Position numbers and translations under genes: made by a program
Notes under the pieces: model-generated
The model's database searches: none
What the model was told of the DNA's origin: nothing
What the model saw: only the letters and a program-made list of their open reading frames with translations
In this document: one piece after another, positions 28,893 through 38,109 of the stretch
Position numbering within the stretch: position 1 is the stretch's first letter
Layout of the letters: each line of letters begins with the position of its first letter
DNA from: Crocinitomicaceae bacterium
GTDB taxonomy: Bacteria; Bacteroidota; Bacteroidia; Flavobacteriales_D; Crocinitomicaceae
Length of the DNA stretch: 64,000 nt
Assembly (NCBI GenBank): GCA_022447665.1
Contig: JAKVAQ010000029.1
Span: forward strand, 1-64,000
Reading direction: 5' to 3'

Positions 28893-29596
28893 TAATTCAA
28901 TCCTCCTGAAACAAACACCTCATGAGCGTTAAACGATCCTAAACCAACTGTTTCACCGTACGTTGGAATACTTGAATAACCATAGGTTAAGGTTGACTTA
29001 AAGCTTAAATTATAAGATAAGAACAAGTCAAAACCAACTCCTGCTCTAACCCTCCAATAATTACTGTTGGCATCCTTGAAGTCGATATCCGGATATCTAT
29101 TTACACCATAATCGGTAAAACTCCCTGTAATTAAAGCCACATAAACATTGGATTTGGAATAGGTTATTGAACGGTTCAAATAATAATCGAACCCTACAAT
29201 TGCAAATAAATTCACGCTCTTTGAGCGTACGAGTCTAAATTGATTGTTTACACCAATTTTGAAATGTTCAAATTTCGTTTCTCCTAAAGTTCTTACCGTA
29301 TCACCTACATTTTCAAGAGTTTGATAATTGCTAACCTCATCCACAAGAAAAGTAGAATAACCTCCATTTAACTCAGCTGTATATTTACTCATGATGTTAA
29401 AGCCCAAATTCAAGGTAAATTCATGCATATTCCTCGAATCAAAATACGTTGAGTCTACTAGGGTATTTCTTAGTGCATTCCTATTGATTATAGCTGCACG
29501 AGGAGAGTAGTTAACTCCTAAATTCACAATAAGATTGTCTTGCGCAAAAGTAGCACTGCTTATGAGAGCAAATATGAATAAAAGCCTAAGTTTCAT
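28868..29596 (-). CDS. Outer-membrane beta-barrel protein of the polysaccharide locus
   Basis: 242 residues with signal peptide ending TFAQ, then about ten amphipathic strands with aromatic girdle residues (YTAELNGGYSTFLV, VGFDYYLNRSITY) and a last strand ending [12 protein letters not shown]. It is predicted to be an 8-10-stranded barrel in the outer membrane. It is the third gene of an operon with a UDP-GlcNAc 2-epimerase and a flavin-type oxidoreductase (11-base overlaps), so a role in surface glycan export or anchoring is possible but unproven. Confidence 0.75.
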   Translation of the reverse strand: MKLRLLFIFALISSATFAQDNLIVNLGVNYSPRAAIINRNALRNTLVDSTYFDSRNMHEFTLNLGFNIMSKYTAELNGGYSTFLVDEVSNYQTLENVGDTVRTLGETKFEHFKIGVNNQFRLVRSKSVNLFAIVGFDYYLNRSITYSKSNVYVALITGSFTDYGVNRYPDIDFKDANSNYWRVRAGVGFDLFLSYNLSFKSTLTYGYSSIPTYGETVGLGSFNAHEVFVSGGLNYYFTKAPK

Positions 29597-30647
29597 ATTC
29601 CTTGATTAGGTAATAAACACCATACATAATATCCGTTGTATGAAGAATTTGAAGTTGATCTGGCGATACTTTATTAATCTGATCCCTGACATCCTCATCA
29701 ATATAATACGTTGGAAAAATATGGTGCTTTATGTCTTGCAGTTGAAATGTTTCGTCTATGAGTTTTAACCCTAGAAGATAATTCTTACAATACACCATCA
29801 ATTCTTCAGGCTTCATTTTATAATACTCCTCTTCTTTAATTCCTAAGAGCATTAAATTCTCCTCCTTATTGGTTTGATAAGATATATCAGATATGCGGTG
29901 AATAACCGGATCATTCATCAATCGCCAATAACTTGCAATTTTCTTAAAGGGTTTATCAGATCCTAATAATAAATGAATGTAATCACGGCGAAAAGGTGTG
30001 ATATCAATGTTATGATCGCTTGATTTAATCGATCTTACCTCAGAAACAGAAGTAAGTATTACTCGATCTGCTTCGAAATTAGTTTCATCACTTAGCAAAC
30101 GAACTTTAACACCAACCTCAAGCCTCGTAATTTTAGACGATAAATTAAACTCAACTCTGCCTGTAGCATCCAGAAGTTCTTTTAATCTATTGGTTAATTC
30201 TGGAGAACCCTTTTTGGGATACAAGTTGTTCTTTCCAAACACCTTCGTCGTTAAATAAGGACGCTCCTTAACCTCGCGAGCAAAACCACTTTTAAAAGTG
30301 GCCAAGGATTTTAAGATATACTTGTAAGAATCTACACTTTGTTTTGCAGAATAAGGGAGGTTAATCACCTTCCCGATAAAAGTGGGTTTAGTTTCAAATG
30401 GAGCAAGGACAACACCTAACTCCTCCTGAATAAAATCGTAAGCCTCCGGAGAATAGGACCAAATATGACAACCACACTCAATTTCATGCCCTTTTGGAGA
30501 ATAATCAGAGTACCAGGCCCCTCCTAGTCTATCATTTAAATCATAAAATTGAATGCGAATACTTGGATCTTTTATAAGCATCATATACGCCTTCATCATT
30601 GAAAGCGGACTAGTACCAATAAATGCTATTTCCTTATTATTTGCCAA
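29586..30647 (-). CDS. FAD/NAD(P)-binding amine-oxidase-like protein
   Basis: 353 residues. The N-terminal Rossmann segment IAFIGTSPLSMM is a loose form of the GxGxxG dinucleotide motif and is followed by FYDLNDRLGGAWYS, the second FAD-contact region of amine oxidase and UDP-galactopyranose mutase-type flavoproteins. A later ADRVILTS segment fits the same fold. The conserved body ends with HHIFPTYYI and an ILHTTDIMYG stretch. It overlaps both neighbours by 11 bases in the wecB operon. The reaction is unknown; a sugar-related redox or mutase step is an inference. Confidence 0.7.
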   Translation of the reverse strand: MANNKEIAFIGTSPLSMMKAYMMLIKDPSIRIQFYDLNDRLGGAWYSDYSPKGHEIECGCHIWSYSPEAYDFIQEELGVVLAPFETKPTFIGKVINLPYSAKQSVDSYKYILKSLATFKSGFAREVKERPYLTTKVFGKNNLYPKKGSPELTNRLKELLDATGRVEFNLSSKITRLEVGVKVRLLSDETNFEADRVILTSVSEVRSIKSSDHNIDITPFRRDYIHLLLGSDKPFKKIASYWRLMNDPVIHRISDISYQTNKEENLMLLGIKEEEYYKMKPEELMVYCKNYLLGLKLIDETFQLQDIKHHIFPTYYIDEDVRDQINKVSPDQLQILHTTDIMYGVYYLIKEYET

Positions 30648-31740
30648 GCTCTGTAACTATAAATTCAAAAATCCGATCTGTAGCCTTACCATCCCACAAT
30701 GGAGGAATTTCTCCTCTTTTTGCATTTCCAGCCTTCGCCTCTTCAACTTTTTCCAAGATTAACTCTGTATCAAATCCCATAAGTTGGTTTGTGCCTATCG
30801 TTATAGTGGATGGGCGCTCAGTATTTTCTCGAACGGTTAAACAAGGAACTTGATAAAAAGTGGTTTCCTCTTGAATTCCACCACTATCAGTAATCACCAT
30901 AAATGATTCTTTCGTTAGGCGCTGAAACGAACAATAATCCATTGGTTCAGATATGATTAAATTCCCCAGACTAATAAGCTCATCGTAAATGCCGTACTCT
31001 TTTGATTTCTTCACTGTTCTTGGATGAATAGGGAAAACAACTTTAAAGTCTCTTCCTAAACCTTTGATTAATGAAATCAACTTCTTTAATCCTTCGAGAT
31101 CATCCACATTCGAAGGACGATGCATGGTCATCAAAATAAACTTCTTGGGTTCTAACGCAAGGTCAGATAATATACTGCAGGCGTTGATTTTATCCTGAAA
31201 AGCCACAATGGTATCAATCATTGTGTTTCCAACATAAGCGATTCTATCATCACTTACCCCTTCATTTTTAAGGTTATCAAGTCCACTTTGTTCGGTTACC
31301 AATAAAATATCAGCTATTTCATCAGTTAAAATTCTATTTATTTCTTCCGGCATTTCTCGGTCAAACGAACGTAAACCACTTTCAATATGAGCAAACTTAA
31401 TATTCATTTTATTCGCCGCCAATGCGGTTGCGAAAGTTGAGTTCACATCACCAGGTACCATGATAAGATCTGGTGTATATTCTTTACAAATCTCTTCAAG
31501 CTTCATCATAATTTCACCCATTTGAGAAGCAGGAGATTTTGACTCCAAATCCAACATAAAATCTGGCGCCATATTAAATTGCTCGAAGAAAATCTTGGAC
31601 ATTTTATTGTCATAATGCTGACCAGTGTGAAGGATTTTCATTTCGATTTGATCGGCATACGCCTCATGCAACCGTCTAAATTGGGTAATCTTAATGAAGT
31701 TCGGACGCGTTCCTACGACAACAAGAATTTTCTTTTTCAT
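30637..31740 (-). CDS. wecB: UDP-N-acetylglucosamine 2-epimerase, first copy
   Basis: 367 residues. Non-hydrolysing epimerase interconverting UDP-GlcNAc and UDP-ManNAc for surface polysaccharides. Family motifs are VVGTRPNFIK, LHTGQHYD, PGDVNSTFA, HIESGLRSFDREMPEE, TMHRPSNVD and TDSGGIQEE. It starts an operon on the minus strand that also contains the flavoprotein and a beta-barrel gene. Its promoter is at 31763-31794. A second, diverged epimerase is encoded at 44468. Confidence 0.94.
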   Translation of the reverse strand: MKKKILVVVGTRPNFIKITQFRRLHEAYADQIEMKILHTGQHYDNKMSKIFFEQFNMAPDFMLDLESKSPASQMGEIMMKLEEICKEYTPDLIMVPGDVNSTFATALAANKMNIKFAHIESGLRSFDREMPEEINRILTDEIADILLVTEQSGLDNLKNEGVSDDRIAYVGNTMIDTIVAFQDKINACSILSDLALEPKKFILMTMHRPSNVDDLEGLKKLISLIKGLGRDFKVVFPIHPRTVKKSKEYGIYDELISLGNLIISEPMDYCSFQRLTKESFMVITDSGGIQEETTFYQVPCLTVRENTERPSTITIGTNQLMGFDTELILEKVEEAKAGNAKRGEIPPLWDGKATDRIFEFIVTELGK

Positions 31741-31762
31741 GATATCTATCCAAAGTTGTTTT

Positions 31763-31794
31763 CAAAGATAAATTTTTAAACCTCCCTTTTTCAA
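31763..31794 (-). promoter_or_regulatory. Promoter of the wecB operon
   Basis: On the minus strand TTG (31792-31794), 21-base spacer, TATCTTTG (31763-31770), a consensus -7 box 22 bases before the ATG. Confidence 0.65.
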
Positions 31795-31870
31795 TCATTC
31801 ACCTATTGATATTAAGAATGAAGTATTAGTTATTTGGGAATTTTTCACAAAGTAGGGCCTCTTTTTGGCC

Positions 31871-31878
31871 TAACTTTG
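31871..31878 (+). promoter_or_regulatory. Probable -7 box of the flippase-polymerase-asnB operon
   Basis: TAACTTTG matches the consensus and ends 13 bases before the ATG at 31892; the -33 element is not at the expected spacing. It is divergent from the wecB promoter. Confidence 0.45.
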
Positions 31879-31891
31879 CTATTTAATAGAG

Positions 31892-33163
31892 ATGCTCAAG
31901 AAACTGCTTAAATCTGACTACCTTAAAAATTCCCTAACCTTAGTTATCGGAATTGGCCTTGCTCAGACTATTCCAGTATTATTACAGCCAATTTTGCGGA
32001 GGATGTTCACGGCAGAAGAATTTGGTGTTTTCGCTGTATATTTTAGCATCGTCTCTACCCTTGCCATTGTTGCCAATTTTAAATATGTGCAAGTTGTAGT
32101 AATTCCAAAAGAAGATAAAACTTCGTTAAACTTATTATCGGGCACCCTAATCTTAATAGCACTGTTTTCCTTGCTAACCTTTTTCGTCTCTTTCTTTTGG
32201 GGTGAAGCAATAGTTGATTTAACAGGAATTACGTCTAGTGTAAAACCCTGGCTACTATTTGTCCCGTTAGGTGTATTCTTTGTTTCAAGTTCTCAAGTAC
32301 TTAATGCCTGGTTGACGAGGAAAAAATCGTTCAAAAAGATAGCAAGCAATAAACTCGCACGTCGAAGCAGTGAAGGTTTAGCTCATCTTAGTTTCGGTGG
32401 GTTGAAAATTCCAGGAGGAGTTATTCTTGGCTCTTTGGTAGGTGACTTCGTAAACTTTTTAGTTTCCGTTTTTCAATTCAAGAGAACAGAGGGATCGTTT
32501 AAAGAAGTGAGTAAAAAAGGGATGAAGTCCGCTTTGCTTCGGTATAAAGAATTCCCATTGTACAATCTAATTCCAACTTTATTGGATACGATTAGTTTGT
32601 TTTTACCAGTGCTAATTATTTCGAGTACTTATAGTGATGAAATCACCGGCCAATATGACCTTAGTCGTCAAATACTTGCCCTTCCTTTAGCGTTAATTTC
32701 AATGGCTCTCTCGCAGGTTCTTTTGCAACATTTATCTGAGAAATCTACCTCTAAACAACCCATACTTCCAACTATTAGAAGAAACTTTTTAGGATTGGCC
32801 CTGGCAGGAGTTTTCGGAATTTTGATTTTTTATCCCTTCAGCACTCCAATATTCTCTTTCGTGTTTGGAGAAGAATGGGCAAAAGCAGGAGAAATCACAT
32901 CAATCTTGGTGTTCTCTTATGCCTTAAAATTTGCCATCATGCCTTTGACAGTGACATTCGTTGCAATTGAAAAAATTAAAATCACAAGTATTTGGCAAAT
33001 CACCTATTTTGGCTTAATAAGTTGTCTTCTACTATTTGATTCAATTTCGCTAAACGATTTCTTGCTTTACTACGTATTAATAGATATTGGCGCCTACACC
33101 CTATATTTTGTTCTCATATATTTTGCGGCAAAGCGACATGATGATTTTTTGACAGTTGAATGA
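31892..33163 (+). CDS. Polysaccharide flippase, Wzx-like
   Basis: 423 residues, strongly hydrophobic with about 12 transmembrane helices. The N-terminal segment LTLVIGIGLAQTIPVLLQPILRR (in two parts, residues about 14-40) and the FTAEEFGVFAVYFS stretch are typical of the oligosaccharide flippase family of the MVF/MATE-like fold. It should move lipid-linked repeat units across the inner membrane. It is followed by a polymerase-like gene and asnB on the same strand. Confidence 0.85.
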   Translation: MLKKLLKSDYLKNSLTLVIGIGLAQTIPVLLQPILRRMFTAEEFGVFAVYFSIVSTLAIVANFKYVQVVVIPKEDKTSLNLLSGTLILIALFSLLTFFVSFFWGEAIVDLTGITSSVKPWLLFVPLGVFFVSSSQVLNAWLTRKKSFKKIASNKLARRSSEGLAHLSFGGLKIPGGVILGSLVGDFVNFLVSVFQFKRTEGSFKEVSKKGMKSALLRYKEFPLYNLIPTLLDTISLFLPVLIISSTYSDEITGQYDLSRQILALPLALISMALSQVLLQHLSEKSTSKQPILPTIRRNFLGLALAGVFGILIFYPFSTPIFSFVFGEEWAKAGEITSILVFSYALKFAIMPLTVTFVAIEKIKITSIWQITYFGLISCLLLFDSISLNDFLLYYVLIDIGAYTLYFVLIYFAAKRHDDFLTVE

Positions 33164-33242
33164 TTAAAACTTTTAAATAAACTAAAAAGACGGGTAAGAT
33201 TTAACTTTACCTTCACGTTTTTTTAGCCTAGACTACCTTTTC

Positions 33243-34487
33243 ATGAGAGATTTTTTAAAATCCCATACGCTATTTTCTACCTATTCGGTCATTTTCTTAG
33301 GCCTGATTTATGGTGTTCTGGTTACGTCAGGAACAACCTATTTAGGCTATCTACTCACATTTTACGGTACATTTTTAGTCTCTTATTTTGCTTTTAATAA
33401 GGTAATGCCGAAAAAAGAAATTAAACTAAAATTTCTGAGTAAGAGACCACAGGTGAGTATACACTGGATACTGATTCCATTTTTGGTATTCATGGTAATA
33501 CATTTAATCCTGGAAGGAGGCTCTCCTGCTATTTCAGCATATTTCAGCACCACTCCGGAAGAAGCTGCCCTTATTCGCGAAAACATATTACAGGATTTAC
33601 CTTCTATTTTTGGTTATATCTCTAGCATTGCTATAAAAGCGGCCATACCTTTTTTACTCCTTTACTTATTATTGAAAGAACAAAAACTTCTGTATTGGAT
33701 CTTATTTATTGTAGCTTCTTTCTATGCTTTTTCGCTCATGCAAAAGAGCTTTATAGTTGCAATATTACTACCTGCACTTATTTACGCTTTAGTAAAAAGG
33801 AAATTCTTTTATAGCATTAAATACATAGGAGTAATAGCTCTCACTATTATTAGTCTTACGAAAATCGCTAACCCGGGTAAGTTGGTGCCCGTAAAAGATG
33901 ACTCAATTGGACTTAATGATGTTGTGATAGAGGTTGAGGAGGAACCTGTGGTATCGGATGCACCTTCAGGTGGCAGTGTTGAACTCAAACCATCTGGGAC
34001 TCGAATAGGAAATATTCTTTATGGTATTCAGCGCAGAGTTTTTGTGGTCCCGGGTGAAGTGGTTTCAGGCTGGTTTGATAATGTTCCCGAAAAGAAACCC
34101 TTCCTTTATGGAGACGGGTATCGTCTTCTTGCTATGTTGAAGGGAAATCAAAGACGCGCTTATTCAATTGAATTATACCCGCTACTAAAACCGCAGAACG
34201 CACAAAAAGGGTTGAAAGGAACGGTAAACGCCGCAAGTTTTATGTATGACTATGTAAACTTTGGAGTATACGGACTTATTTTTTCTGGAATAATTTTGTC
34301 TTTATTGTTTGTTTTCGTCGAGCGACTTTTCCAATCAAATTTTGAACTCAAATTGAGTTTAAATTTATACCCTATTTTGATTCTAAGCTCTAGTGCGCTC
34401 ACTACTCTATTATTTTCAGGAGGATGGGCATTTTTATTGCTTTTCAACTTTCTATTTTTAAATGACGACCAAAAAACTGAATCTTAA
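33243..34487 (+). CDS. O-antigen polymerase-like membrane protein
   Basis: 414 residues with about ten predicted membrane helices and one large polar loop (about 215-330, EVEEEPVVSDAPSGGS to LKGTVNAASF) before two final helices. A large extracytoplasmic loop near the C-terminus is typical of Wzy-type polymerases, which join repeat units in the periplasm. There is no sharply conserved motif, so the call depends on topology and on lying directly after a flippase. Its stop shares one base with the asnB ATG. Confidence 0.7.
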   Translation: MRDFLKSHTLFSTYSVIFLGLIYGVLVTSGTTYLGYLLTFYGTFLVSYFAFNKVMPKKEIKLKFLSKRPQVSIHWILIPFLVFMVIHLILEGGSPAISAYFSTTPEEAALIRENILQDLPSIFGYISSIAIKAAIPFLLLYLLLKEQKLLYWILFIVASFYAFSLMQKSFIVAILLPALIYALVKRKFFYSIKYIGVIALTIISLTKIANPGKLVPVKDDSIGLNDVVIEVEEEPVVSDAPSGGSVELKPSGTRIGNILYGIQRRVFVVPGEVVSGWFDNVPEKKPFLYGDGYRLLAMLKGNQRRAYSIELYPLLKPQNAQKGLKGTVNAASFMYDYVNFGVYGLIFSGIILSLLFVFVERLFQSNFELKLSLNLYPILILSSSALTTLLFSGGWAFLLLFNFLFLNDDQKTES

Positions 34488-36301
34488 TGTGTGGCATTAG
34501 TGGAGTAGTCAATAAAAAAGACCAAGAAGTTGACCGAGATATTCTAAAAAATATGAATGATTCCATTGAACACCGTGGACCTGATGGTGAGGGAATGTTC
34601 TTTGGAAAAAACTTTGCTTTTGGTCATCGGAGACTATCCATTATCGATCTTTCAAACGCAGGTCATCAACCGATGCAATACCGTCATTTGACAATTACAT
34701 ATAACGGTGAAATCTATAACTATATTGAAATTAGATCCGAGCTAATTGAACTAGGATATAATTTTAAAAGCGAGTCAGACACCGAAGTAATTCTTGCCTC
34801 GTACCTTGAATGGGGGAGTACATGTGTAGAGCGATTTAATGGGATGTGGGCTTTTGTGATTTTCGATGAGAAAAAAAACGAATTATTCTGCTCAAGGGAT
34901 AGATTTGGAATTAAACCATTCTATTATTTAGAAACTGATGATCAATTCATTTTTGGCTCTGAAATTAAGCAAATTCTGCCCTTTCTTAAAAAAGTATCAA
35001 TAAATGAACGTGTCTTGTTAGATTATTTAATCACTGGACTTGAAGAATGTGATGATGAGTGTTTTTTTTCATCGATTAAAAAACTTCCAGGATCATATAA
35101 TTTAATTTACAACCTAATTGATCATTCTTTTAAGCAAGAGAGATACTATTCTATCACTACCAATAAGGAACTCGATAAACTCCCCGAAAAAGAAGCTTCT
35201 GAAACTTACCTGAAGGCTTTAATTAAGGCCACAAGACTTAGAATGAGGTCGGATGTGAAGGTCGGAACGTGTCTAAGTGGAGGATTAGACAGTTCTACAA
35301 TCGCAGCCATATCATCGGAAATTTACAACGAAGATTCGAACGAGAAGTTTAACGGAATTCATGCTAAATCATCAGAAAAGGCATCAGATGAAAGTATGTA
35401 CGCCAAACAAGTTTCAGAACACTGCAATCTTAATTTGAACACAATTCAACCGACCAAAGAAGAATTCAAAGACTTAATAGATGAGGTTGTATACACACAG
35501 GAAGAACCTTTCGGTTCTCCTTCGATTTTCATGCAATACCTTGTCATGAAAAAAGCGCGTGCAGAAAATTGTATAGTACTTTTAGATGGTCAAGGAGGAG
35601 ACGAAACTCTATTAGGTTATGAGAAATATTATCCCGCATATATCAAGTCTATAAATGGGTTAGCCAAGATCAAAGCCTGGCGTCAATCTGCTGAAAACTC
35701 AAAATTGAGTAAAGTAGATGTATTCAAATTCTATTTCTACTTTACCAGATATAATTTAAGGTTAAAACGACTAAAACGTAGGTTTCGATTTATTAAAGCA
35801 CATCATTTACAGAAGTTTCAATCGAGCGCTTTAAAAAACTTATCAGAGAATTATGCCAACTTACTTGACCTTCAAAAAACCGAAATTGAATCTACTCAAT
35901 TACCTCACCTTCTGAAATATGAAGACAAAAATTCAATGCGTAATTCAATAGAGACTAGGTTACCTTTTATTGATTACGAAGTTTTGGAAACTGCACTAAG
36001 CATTAACAATAAGCTCAAAATTAAAAATGGCTGGTCAAAACATATCCTGAGAAAAGCTATCGAAAAAAAACTACCGGAATCTGTAGTTTGGAGAAAAAAC
36101 AAATTAGGTTTTAATGCTCCGGAAAAAACTTGGCTCGATGAAATAGAATCGGATATGGAGGATACAATACAGCAATCAAAGCTATTGAATAATTATATCG
36201 ATTTCGACAATTTAACTTTCAAGAGTCTTAACCTTAGAACAAAATGGAGATTATTCAATATTGCCAAATGGGAGCAGATATACCATGTGAATCTTGATTA
36301 A
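34487..36301 (+). CDS. asnB: Asparagine synthetase B-type amidotransferase
   Basis: 604 residues. Class II glutaminase domain with nucleophile Cys2 (MCGISGVV), then the synthetase domain with ATP PP-loop SGGLDSS at 264-270. Copies in polysaccharide loci are often thought to amidate uronic acids rather than make free asparagine. It is the third gene after the flippase and polymerase, with a one-base overlap, and converges on the next gene with stop codons sharing TTAA. Confidence 0.93.
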   Translation: MCGISGVVNKKDQEVDRDILKNMNDSIEHRGPDGEGMFFGKNFAFGHRRLSIIDLSNAGHQPMQYRHLTITYNGEIYNYIEIRSELIELGYNFKSESDTEVILASYLEWGSTCVERFNGMWAFVIFDEKKNELFCSRDRFGIKPFYYLETDDQFIFGSEIKQILPFLKKVSINERVLLDYLITGLEECDDECFFSSIKKLPGSYNLIYNLIDHSFKQERYYSITTNKELDKLPEKEASETYLKALIKATRLRMRSDVKVGTCLSGGLDSSTIAAISSEIYNEDSNEKFNGIHAKSSEKASDESMYAKQVSEHCNLNLNTIQPTKEEFKDLIDEVVYTQEEPFGSPSIFMQYLVMKKARAENCIVLLDGQGGDETLLGYEKYYPAYIKSINGLAKIKAWRQSAENSKLSKVDVFKFYFYFTRYNLRLKRLKRRFRFIKAHHLQKFQSSALKNLSENYANLLDLQKTEIESTQLPHLLKYEDKNSMRNSIETRLPFIDYEVLETALSINNKLKIKNGWSKHILRKAIEKKLPESVVWRKNKLGFNAPEKTWLDEIESDMEDTIQQSKLLNNYIDFDNLTFKSLNLRTKWRLFNIAKWEQIYHVNLD

Positions 36302-37956
36302 TAGAGACCTCCAAAATATTTATTCTCATTTAGTTTAAAGTCCCCATATTTGCCCGATAGAATTTCCATTATCTTCCGTCGGTCATTCGTCCAAAAAATA
36401 TCGGAAATGTGAATCGCACATTGTTCTTCAACCTCTGAAAGAAAATAATAATTCACTGTAATTGCTTTAATACGTTTGGATTTGAATTCAGAATAATTTT
36501 GAAACGATGAAGGACTTAGTAAAACCAGGTTACGGGTTGAATCAGGCTGTCCAAAATGATTAAAAATTGATGCCTCATTATATGAATTAATAAGTTTTAT
36601 TTCAATACTTTCGATAATCTTTTCTGACTCAAAACTCCATCCAAAAAAGTAAGCTCCTGAAAAATCTACTGTTATTGGAAATTTATACGTCATTTGAATT
36701 CTATTCATCCCACTAACCGCATCAGTTTTCAACACACTATTTTCTTGCAATGAAACGGATTTCTCAGGCTCTATTACTGAATTTATATAACCGCTAATTC
36801 TCTCTTTTATTGGATCAACTTTTAACCATAAAAGAGGAAATTCTATCCCGTTATTTATCATTATCATTTGTACAGAATCAACCTCTATCTCATTATATTC
36901 CACAAAGTACTTCTGGTCATAAGGCGAATCATAGTTGGTAGGGTCAATAAACAATGTCTCGACTACTTTACTATTATAACTTGACTCCAATCTAAGAGAA
37001 TAAATATCATTATTGAAAAAAGTAGGACCACCAATTATATTCTGGTAAAGTACATCTCCATACTTGTGTATTGCAAATCTATCTTTCAAGATTTCCTGGC
37101 GATAATCAAAAATCTCTCTCAAACCCTCATTATTCTTATAAAAGAGAATACTCGTTAAAATCATTTGATTGTAAACAAAATAATGCAAGGGTTCTAAATT
37201 TTTTTTCTCTACCATATAATACGTCCATGAATAATCTCTTAGAAAAAATTCTTGACCAAGATTATTTATCGCATTAACTCCCCTTATGAAGTTCGAATGA
37301 TAGCTTTCATTAGGCAAAACAAGTTTAAAATACAGTAGGGCGTTTAAAGAGAGTAATTGATGATTATGGATAAAATTATTATCTGCCAATTTGCCCTGAC
37401 CATCATAGGTGTTAGTTAAAAACCAAGAGCAAGAATCATTAAACTCGAGGGATAAACCACCTTCATGATAAGGTTGTGTAACGGCATTCATAGCTCCAAT
37501 GGCCTCGTCGAGGTAATCTGATTGGTCAAAAATCTCATACCCAAGTAAGAAACCTACTGCAATTGTTGCATTACACTGAGCAGATTTCCATTTTACCCCA
37601 GAGTTTGCTGTATAATCCAATGGATAGTAATAAATCACTCCGAAATCTGATTTTTCACGCTCCTTAAAATCTAGAAGTAAATTCAACAACAATTCACCCT
37701 TCCTTAAGAGGTCTGGTCGATTCTGTGTTAATCCTAAATATAAATACGTTACAGCTCCTTTACCCATTTTAAAAGGATGTTCAAGAATACCATTTTCGAA
37801 TGTGGAAAATAATGCCTCGTCTTCAGGGTCTGTATCCCATATGAAAGGTATAAACAATCTTTCTTTTTCAGTCAATTCGATAGTCTTAGCCCTAGCTGAA
37901 ACAGATAACAAACACAGAGTTACAACAAAGACAGACTTAAATATTACTCCTCTCAA
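36298..37956 (-). CDS. Exported C5-epimerase-like protein
   Basis: About 552 residues if translated from the TTG at 37956, which gives a good signal peptide (RGVIFKSVFVVTLCLLSVSARA). A TTG at 38010 would add 18 residues, but it sits inside a TAGATTTG box (38008-38015) that looks like the promoter, so I prefer the shorter form. The middle (about 100-330) resembles the alpha-toroid of D-glucuronyl C5-epimerases: GVKWKSAQCNATIAVGFLLG, SLEFNDSCSWF, FIHNHQLLSLNALLYF. The C-terminal ~200 residues are beta-rich. It may act on the polymer outside the cytoplasm. Similarity is judged by eye. Confidence 0.62.
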   Translation of the reverse strand: MRGVIFKSVFVVTLCLLSVSARAKTIELTEKERLFIPFIWDTDPEDEALFSTFENGILEHPFKMGKGAVTYLYLGLTQNRPDLLRKGELLLNLLLDFKEREKSDFGVIYYYPLDYTANSGVKWKSAQCNATIAVGFLLGYEIFDQSDYLDEAIGAMNAVTQPYHEGGLSLEFNDSCSWFLTNTYDGQGKLADNNFIHNHQLLSLNALLYFKLVLPNESYHSNFIRGVNAINNLGQEFFLRDYSWTYYMVEKKNLEPLHYFVYNQMILTSILFYKNNEGLREIFDYRQEILKDRFAIHKYGDVLYQNIIGGPTFFNNDIYSLRLESSYNSKVVETLFIDPTNYDSPYDQKYFVEYNEIEVDSVQMIMINNGIEFPLLWLKVDPIKERISGYINSVIEPEKSVSLQENSVLKTDAVSGMNRIQMTYKFPITVDFSGAYFFGWSFESEKIIESIEIKLINSYNEASIFNHFGQPDSTRNLVLLSPSSFQNYSEFKSKRIKAITVNYYFLSEVEEQCAIHISDIFWTNDRRKIMEILSGKYGDFKLNENKYFGGLY

Positions 37957-38109
37957 ACCCAGCGATAATTGATATACTTCTCTTTTCTCGACCTTTTCCT
38001 TTTTATACAAATCTAGTTGTATGAAAGGATTTTCAATAAAGATTAGTTAGCAAATTACTAGAAAACTCTTCGTAATTTAACTTAGTTTTGCTTCTACAAA
38101 CCGACGGAC

